DNA from: Devosia sediminis
GTDB lineage: Bacteria; Pseudomonadota; Alphaproteobacteria; Rhizobiales; Devosiaceae
Assembly (NCBI RefSeq): GCF_016411825.1
Contig: NZ_JAEKMH010000001.1
Coordinates: forward strand, 1,054,001 to 1,118,000
Direction of reading: 5' to 3'
Length of the DNA: 64,000 bases
Position numbers and translations under genes: made by a program. Shown one piece after another: positions 58,957 to 64,000 of this stretch; the first letter of the stretch is position 1; the number at the start of each line of letters is the position of its first letter. The notes beneath the pieces were generated by a model. That model searched no databases. It was not told the origin of the DNA and worked only from the letters and a program-made list of their open reading frames with translations.

Positions 58957-59895
58957 ATGCTTGAACTGCTGGCTGATCCCAATGTCTGGGTCGCCTTTGC
59001 CACGCTGACGGTCATGGAGATCGTGCTGGGCATCGACAATATCGTATTCATCTCCGTGCTGGTGTCGCGCCTACCGCGCGAACAGGCCGAATTCGCCCGC
59101 AAGCTGGGTATCGGCCTGGCGCTGGTGTTCCGCATCGTGCTGCTGTTCCTGATCAGCTGGATCGTCAGCCTCAAGGAGCCGCTATTCTCGGCCTTCGGGC
59201 ACGACTTCTCGTGGAAGGACATCATCCTGATCGCGGGTGGCGGCTTCCTCATCTACAAAGCCACGCACGAAATGCACGCGGCCATCGAAGACACGCACGA
59301 GGTCAGCCTCAAGGATGCGGCCAGCGCAACGCTGCAGGCCATCCTGGTGCAGATCGTGGTCATCGATATGGTGTTTTCCATCGACTCGATCATCACCGCC
59401 GTCGGCATGGTGCCGGCCGATCAGGTCGCGGTGATGGTGGCGGCCGTGCTGGTGGCCGTGGGCGTGATGTTCGTCGCCTCGGGCCCGATCGCGCGGTTCG
59501 TGGCGGAGCACCCCACCACCAAGATGCTGGCGCTGGCCTTCCTGCTGCTGATCGGCGTGACGCTGGTGGCCGACGGCCTCGGCTTCCACATTCCCAAGGG
59601 TTACATCTATTCGGCCATGGCCTTCTCGGTGCTGGTCGAGGCGGTGAACATCTTCGCCAAGAGCCGCAAGGGCGGCGCCAAGGCGAAGGCCGAATTCACG
59701 CCCTTTACCGGCGACACCGGCTCGGTGTCTTCGGGTGAGGCGCTGGCCGCCCTGGGATCGCGGCCGGCGGCCGTGACAGCGGCGCCCAAGCCAGCGGCGC
59801 CAGCCACCACCAGGCCGCGCACCAAGGCCAGCCCGGCCAGCAAGGCTCAGTCGCGTCCGAAATCGGCGCCGCGCAAGCCCAAGGCACCCAAGTGA
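58957..59895 (+). CDS. TerC-family integral membrane protein
   Basis: The protein (about 312 aa) has seven hydrophobic segments with TerC signatures: LTVMEIVLGIDNIVFISVLV, LVFRIVLLFLISWIV and VIDMVFSIDSIITAVGM, whose acidic residues suggest metal (manganese) transport as in Alx/MntX relatives. After residue about 235 it has a Lys/Ala/Pro-rich cytoplasmic tail. ATG 58957 is preferred over GTG 58954 for Shine-Dalgarno spacing. No yybP-ykoY riboswitch is apparent upstream. The stop overlaps the next gene. Confidence 0.9.
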   Translation: MLELLADPNVWVAFATLTVMEIVLGIDNIVFISVLVSRLPREQAEFARKLGIGLALVFRIVLLFLISWIVSLKEPLFSAFGHDFSWKDIILIAGGGFLIYKATHEMHAAIEDTHEVSLKDAASATLQAILVQIVVIDMVFSIDSIITAVGMVPADQVAVMVAAVLVAVGVMFVASGPIARFVAEHPTTKMLALAFLLLIGVTLVADGLGFHIPKGYIYSAMAFSVLVEAVNIFAKSRKGGAKAKAEFTPFTGDTGSVSSGEALAALGSRPAAVTAAPKPAAPATTRPRTKASPASKAQSRPKSAPRKPKAPK

Positions 59896-60863
59896 CGCGC
59901 GTCGTCGCCGTCCATGAATTCGGCGGGCCGGACGTCCTGTCCGTCGAAGACCATGACGTGGGGCAACCCGGGCCGGGACAGGCCCGGGTGAAGCAGAGCG
60001 CCATCGGCCTCAATTTCATCGACACCTATCAACGCAGCGGGCTCTACAAATTGCCGCTACCCTTCGTGGGTGGAAACGAGGCCGCCGGCGTGGTCACGGC
60101 GGTGGGCGAGGGTGTGAGCGGGATCAAGGTCGGCGACCGCGTCTGCTATCAGGGCACGCCGGGCGCCTATGCCGAGGAACGGCTGGCGCCGGCGGAAAAG
60201 CTGGTGCCCATTCCCGACGGAATCGACGACCGCACTGCCGCGGCCATCCTGCTCAAGGGACTGACCGCCTACTATCTGCTGTTCAAGACTTGGCCAGTGC
60301 AAGCCGGCGAAACCATTCTGTGGCACGCCGCCGCGGGTGGCACCGGGCTCATCGCCACGCAATGGGCGCGGGCGCTGGGGGCCACAGTCATCGGCACGGC
60401 GGGCGGGCCTGAGAAGGTGAGAAAAGCGCTCGACCATGGCTGTCACCACGTCATCGACTACAAGGCGGAAGATTTTCCGGCGCTGGTGAAAGAATTCACC
60501 GGGGGCAGGGGCGTTGACGTCGTCTATGACGGTGTGGGCAAGGCAACGTTCGAGGGTTCGCTCGACTGCCTCAGGCCACGCGGCCTCCTGGCCAGCTTCG
60601 GCAATGCCTCGGGCGTCGTCAGCGTGCCGGACCTCGGCGTGCTGGCGCGCAAGGGTTCGCTCTACGTGACACGACCGACGGGCACGCATTATTTCGCGCG
60701 GCGTGAAGACCTGCTCGAGGGCGCCAGGGCGCTGTTCGATGCGGTGCTTTCGGGCGCCATCAAGGTGGAGATCGGCCGAACCTACCCGCTGGCCGAAGTG
60801 GCCGAAGCGCATCGGGCGCTGGAAGCGCGGGAGACCACGGGTTCGGTGGTGCTGCTTCCGTAG
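59892..60863 (+). CDS. NADPH:quinone oxidoreductase (zeta-crystallin-like, MDR family)
   Basis: The 323-aa enzyme starts with a GTG overlapping terC (GTGA). Family markers: SAIGLNFIDTYQRSGLYKLP, the nucleotide motif HAAAGGTGLIATQWARALGA and VDVVYDGVGKATFEGSL; the zinc ligands of alcohol dehydrogenases are absent, as expected of quinone reductases. It reduces quinones with NADPH in the cytoplasm. Confidence 0.92.
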   Translation: MTRVVAVHEFGGPDVLSVEDHDVGQPGPGQARVKQSAIGLNFIDTYQRSGLYKLPLPFVGGNEAAGVVTAVGEGVSGIKVGDRVCYQGTPGAYAEERLAPAEKLVPIPDGIDDRTAAAILLKGLTAYYLLFKTWPVQAGETILWHAAAGGTGLIATQWARALGATVIGTAGGPEKVRKALDHGCHHVIDYKAEDFPALVKEFTGGRGVDVVYDGVGKATFEGSLDCLRPRGLLASFGNASGVVSVPDLGVLARKGSLYVTRPTGTHYFARREDLLEGARALFDAVLSGAIKVEIGRTYPLAEVAEAHRALEARETTGSVVLLP

Positions 60864-60982
60864 GGGATAGCAAAACGGTCCCGTCCTTGGGCCGAGCCTG
60901 CGGCTTGGTGGGTGAGGACAATGAAGCGGCACGGCCGAGTCCTCTAGACACATTTCTCCCGCGCCGCTAAAGGGGCGGCTAC

Positions 60983-61072
60983 GGGTAGGTGGCAGAGCGG
61001 TTGATTGCTCCGGTCTTGAAAACCGGCGAAGGTGCAAGCCTTCCGGGGGTTCGAATCCCTCCCTACCCGCCA
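60983..61072 (+). tRNA. tRNA-Ser (UGA anticodon)
   Basis: Acceptor GGGTAGG pairs with CCTACCC, discriminator G, encoded CCA; D-arm GCAGAGCGGTTGATTGCTC; anticodon loop CTTGAAA with TGA; a long variable arm (GCGAAGGTGCAAGCCTTCC) as in class II tRNAs; T-arm GGGGGTTCGAATCCCTC. Length 90 bases with CCA. Confidence 0.97.
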
Positions 61073-61330
61073 ATCCTCCATCGATTGCACATCGTATCGT
61101 CCCGCCTGAGACGGCGGGCGGTGGCATCCCCGTCTCCAGGGCCTCCCTTTTCCATAAGCCGATCCGCTGATTTTCCGCCAGTTCGCCGCGATGGCGGCAG
61201 ATCGTCCATCGCCTTCGAACTGATTGTATCAGTGGTTGAATCGCTTAATGGATATCCCTAAACTCCTCTCTCGGGAGGAGAGATGCGGATAATTTGCGAG
61301 CCCTCCCTGCCACACAGAAGGAGGACTAGG

Positions 61331-62512
61331 ATGCACAGAATTGGATTGTCACTCGCGGCCGCCGTCGTCGTAGGAGTCGGTGGCTCTCACGCGCAGGAGC
61401 TGTCGACCACCATTCCGTTCGAGATGGCGGGAGAGGTTCTCAACTTCGCTGACACCGACGCCCTTGGGCTGGAGGTTGCCGAGGGCACCGAGACGATCAC
61501 GATTTTCGCCCCGGAAGAAGGCGGCCAGCAGTTTGCCCATGGCGTCGTGCTCCTGCCGTTCAAGGACAAGCTCTATGCACAATGGCAGAGCTCGGCCAAG
61601 GACGAGGATGGTCCCGATACGACGGTGAGATATGCGGTGAGCGAGGACGGCACGACCTGGTCGGAGCCGATGTCGCTCACTGAAGAATGGGACGAAGGCT
61701 ACAAGTCGTCCGGCGGGTTGTGGTCCGACGGGGAAACGCTTGTCGCTTATTTCAATGTCTGGCCGGCCGACGCGACACCGCGTGGCGGGCATGTCGAATA
61801 TGTCACCAGCACCGATGGCGAGACCTGGACGGAGCCGCAGCCGGTGCTGATGGCCGATGGCAGCCCACTGATGGGCATTTTTGAACAGGATCCGCGTGCT
61901 CTGGAATCGGGACGCATCATCAATTTCGCGCATTTCCAGCCGGGGCTGATCGCAACTCCGATTTATACCGATGACCCGCTCGGCGTTTCCGGCTGGACCA
62001 AGGGCGCATTCAACAATCTGCCAACCAGCAATTCCGAAATCAGCCGGGAGCTCGAGCCCAGTTCATTCGTGCGGAGCGACGACAGGCTGGTGGCCATTTT
62101 CCGCGACCAGGGGAATAGCTTCTACAAGATTGCTTCCCTGAGCGATGACGAAGGCGAGACCTGGTCCGACCCAGTGCTGACCAACATGCCGGATTCCCGC
62201 ACCAAGCAGAGTGCCGGCAACCTTCCCGACGGAACCGTCTATTCAGTCGGCAATCCGCATCCGAACAAGGCCCGCATGCCGCTGGCCGTGGTGCTCAGCG
62301 CCGACGGCTACATGTTCGACCGGGCATTCCTGCTGCGCGCCGCCAGCGACATGCAGCCGCTGCGTTTCGAAGGCCAGTACAAGCGCCCCAGCTATTCCTA
62401 TCCCAAGTCGATCGTCTGGGGTGACCACCTCTATGTGAGCTATGCGACCAACAAGGAAGACGTGGAGCTGACCCGCGTGCCGCTGGCCTCGCTTGAGGCT
62501 CCGGCCGAATAG
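61331..62512 (+). CDS. Secreted sialidase-like (BNR/Asp-box repeat) protein
   Basis: The 393-aa product starts after AGGAGG and has a signal peptide (MHRIGLSLAAAVVVGVGGSH, cleavage near AQE). The mature protein shows at least three Asp-box repeats of the SxDxGxTW form (SEDGTTWSEP, STDGETWTEP, SDDEGETWSDP), consistent with a six-bladed beta-propeller of the exo-alpha-sialidase/BNR type. Arginines suited to a sialidase triad exist but cannot be assigned by eye, so another glycan-binding or hydrolytic role is possible. It is monocistronic; an inverted repeat (CTCCTC at 61263, GAGGAG at 61275) lies upstream, and a terminator follows. Confidence 0.8.
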   Translation: MHRIGLSLAAAVVVGVGGSHAQELSTTIPFEMAGEVLNFADTDALGLEVAEGTETITIFAPEEGGQQFAHGVVLLPFKDKLYAQWQSSAKDEDGPDTTVRYAVSEDGTTWSEPMSLTEEWDEGYKSSGGLWSDGETLVAYFNVWPADATPRGGHVEYVTSTDGETWTEPQPVLMADGSPLMGIFEQDPRALESGRIINFAHFQPGLIATPIYTDDPLGVSGWTKGAFNNLPTSNSEISRELEPSSFVRSDDRLVAIFRDQGNSFYKIASLSDDEGETWSDPVLTNMPDSRTKQSAGNLPDGTVYSVGNPHPNKARMPLAVVLSADGYMFDRAFLLRAASDMQPLRFEGQYKRPSYSYPKSIVWGDHLYVSYATNKEDVELTRVPLASLEAPAE

Positions 62513-62533
62513 CGCCTGCCGCGACTGTCCCCA

Positions 62534-62559
62534 GGCCCACCGCCACGGCGGTGGGCTTT
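62534..62559 (+). terminator. Intrinsic terminator after the sialidase-like gene
   Basis: GCCCACCGC (62534-62542), loop CACG, GCGGTGGGC (62547-62555), then TTTT. Confidence 0.85.
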
Positions 62560-62666
62560 TGCATTTGGGGGCGACACGGCAAGGCCCGGCTTGGCAAGGC
62601 CGGTGGAAATCTACTAGAGCAGGTCCGACCGGTCCTGACCGCCCACAGCCAGCGAAAGAAACAGCC

Positions 62667-62903
62667 ATGAGCCGCAAGGAATTCGACGCTTCGCGCATGC
62701 GGCGCATGAAACGGGTGGCGGGACGGCATGGGCTGACCATCCTGACGGCCGAGAAGATCAAGGTGTTGGGGCAGGCCGGCGGGCACCAGGTGCGCGACGA
62801 CGAGACGTTCAAAATTGTCTATGGCGATGTGCCCAAGCCGTTTTCCGCCTCGCTCGACGATGTCGAAATCTGGCTCGAGGCGCTGGACAACGAATCGGAA
62901 TAG
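62667..62903 (+). CDS. Hypothetical protein (78 aa)
   Basis: The ATG at 62667 follows AGCGAAAGAAACAGCC and gives a soluble 78-aa product with a strongly basic start (MSRKEFDASRMRRMKRVAGR) and an acidic end (DDVEIWLEALDNESE). No domain recognised. Confidence 0.65.
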   Translation: MSRKEFDASRMRRMKRVAGRHGLTILTAEKIKVLGQAGGHQVRDDETFKIVYGDVPKPFSASLDDVEIWLEALDNESE

Positions 62904-63193
62904 GCGACGGGGTCGGCATCGATCCGAGCAACCTGTTGCCCGATCAACCGTTTCCGGGCTGTACGACGTTTGTGTGAAAGCGCGCGAAGCGTAAGCGAGG
63001 CTGACCTGCCCGGCAAGCCGGGTTGAGAGGACCTTCAAGCCATATCCGTTATTCAAGCGGTAATGGAATCGACGCACACTCAGCTTCGTAGGCTCGTCTG
63101 GAGCCGGTCTGGTTCCAGACTATTGTGGTTGCGGGCTTCTGCGGAAACCCTTCCTACTTCCGCATCCCGCTTCAGTGTGGAGGCGCGTTCCTC
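62904..63193. other. Noncoding gap with two hairpins
   Basis: No supported gene in these 290 bases. It contains CCCGG-CAAG-CCGGG (63009-63022) and the inverted repeat GTCTGGA/TCCAGAC (63096-63102, 63114-63120). Either could belong to the untranslated leader of the gene at 63194; no known riboswitch is recognised. Confidence 0.4.
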
Positions 63194-63370
63194 ATGTTTA
63201 CCTTGATCAACGCCGACGCCGAAGAAGATGACGCCGAAATCACCGACCCCCAGGAAATCGCTGAACTGTTTGCGGCCATCGCCGCCGTGGCCATCGAGGC
63301 TATCGGTGCCGGTCAGGCCCGCACGCTGTTCGAAGCGGTTGTGGAGCAGGAGGGTCGCGACCCCAACTGA
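63194..63370 (+). CDS. Hypothetical small acidic protein (58 aa)
   Basis: The ATG at 63194 is preceded by GGAGG about 11 bases upstream. The 58-aa product is acidic and predicted all helical (MFTLINADAEEDDAEITDPQ; ELFAAIAAVAIEAIGAGQAR). It lies 131 bases before the PxpB-like gene. Function unknown. Confidence 0.6.
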   Translation: MFTLINADAEEDDAEITDPQEIAELFAAIAAVAIEAIGAGQARTLFEAVVEQEGRDPN

Positions 63371-63501
63371 GCCCGGAAGTCCCCGACCTGACCATTATCG
63401 AGCCGTTCCAGCATCCTGTCCGCAATTGCGGATGACAGCACCTTGACGGAACGCGGTGCGCTCTGACTCACTGCGTTCCCAAGGGAAGACACTGGATTGC
63501 C

Positions 63502-64000
63502 ATGAGCGGATTTGACAGCGCCACGCCGCGCAGAGCTGAGATTTTGCCCCTGGGTGACTGCGCGCTGCTGGTGCGGTTCGGGGAGAGGCTCGACGACGCT
63601 GCCAACCAGGCGGCGCTGGTCCTGGCGGACCGGCTGGCCGGAGCAGGCATTATGGGGATCAAGGAAATCGTGCCGAGCCTGGTCTCGGTGCTGGTGCGAT
63701 ATGCGCCCGAGATGATCGGACCCAATCGGCTGGCCGGTGAAATAGCGCTGCTGCTCGGGGCCAAGGCAGCCGAACGGCAGGCTCCCATCCATGACATCGA
63801 AGTGCGGTTCGACGGCCCGGACGTGGCCGAAGTCGCGGCCGCGCTCGGTCTCGGGGTCGATGACTTTATTTTGCGCCACAACGCAGCGCCGCTGCGGGTG
63901 CTGACGACCGGGTTTGCGCCCGGCTTTGTGTATTGCGGATTGCACGAGGAGGCGCTGGTGCTGCCGCGGCGGACCAGCGTGTGGCCGATGGTGCCGGCGG
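63502..64000 (+). CDS. pxpB: PxpB/KipI-family 5-oxoprolinase subunit (cut by window end)
   Basis: The frame from the ATG at 63502 stays open to the window edge (166 residues seen). It reads AEILPLGDCALLVRFGERLD at the start and TTGFAPGFVYCGLHEEALVL, then PRRTSV near the edge, the signature of the KipI/allophanate-hydrolase-subunit-1 domain. PxpB forms the ATP-dependent 5-oxoprolinase with PxpA and PxpC, which would be expected just outside the window. A urea-amidolyase-type role is the alternative. Confidence 0.83.
   Translation, partial: MSGFDSATPRRAEILPLGDCALLVRFGERLDDAANQAALVLADRLAGAGIMGIKEIVPSLVSVLVRYAPEMIGPNRLAGEIALLLGAKAAERQAPIHDIEVRFDGPDVAEVAAALGLGVDDFILRHNAAPLRVLTTGFAPGFVYCGLHEEALVLPRRTSVWPMVPA

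Overview
This is a high-GC chromosomal segment from an alphaproteobacterium of the Hyphomicrobiales (Rhizobiales), most like Devosia or a close relative. The assignment rests on conserved gene neighbourhoods (uvrA/ssb/gyrA/coaD/two ppi/queA/tgt and recG/sdhE/mfd), on a DUF1489 protein and an IalB-like secreted protein, on a GAAC-N7-GAAC LexA box of the alphaproteobacterial type, and on Hyphomicrobiales-style palindromic repeats. Genus is inference; there is no rRNA in the window.

Layout. 1-1.5 kb: end of an unknown gene, a tiny membrane ORF, a glutathione transferase and a DUF1489 protein. 1.7-8.0 kb: uvrA, a LysE exporter and an acetate/succinate CoA-transferase on the minus strand, then ssb on the plus strand; a LexA box overlaps the predicted ssb promoter. 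8.1-16.9 kb: a compact accessory block of seven co-oriented, mostly overlapping genes: three different tyrosine recombinases, an unrecognised protein, two small helix-turn-helix/coiled-coil proteins and a RecD2-like helicase. This is the most interesting part of the window and probably a self-mobile integrative element that landed just downstream of ssb. 17-25.7 kb: accessory metabolism, regulators and transporters, including a divergent GlxA-type regulator/isonitrile-hydratase-like pair, an RND (MMPL) exporter, a QorB-like oxidoreductase with its HxlR regulator, and an ArsR/MFS pair.

25.7-28.4 kb: metE on the minus strand, preceded by a complete cobalamin riboswitch, a 12-codon leader ORF and a perfect 24-bp palindrome at the predicted promoter. 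This fits repression of the B12-independent methionine synthase both by B12 and by a methionine-cycle repressor. 28.5-49.2 kb: mostly core genes on the plus strand: gyrA, coaD, two cyclophilins (one exported, one cytoplasmic), queA and tgt (queuosine pathway), pgi, map, glmU and glmS (hexosamine precursors for the cell wall), with transporters, small secreted proteins, a solitary low-GC DUF2441-like gene and tRNA-Lys. 49.3-55.7 kb: recG, sdhE and mfd. 55.8-64 kb: an IalB-like protein, a UbiH-family hydroxylase with a two-gene YeeE/YedE sulfur transporter, TerC, a quinone oxidoreductase, tRNA-Ser, a secreted BNR/sialidase-like protein, two small hypothetical genes and the start of a PxpB/KipI-family gene cut by the window edge.

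All identifications were made by reading sequence, motifs and context; no database search was run. Start codons are often GTG or TTG and were chosen from Shine-Dalgarno sites and overlaps with upstream stops.
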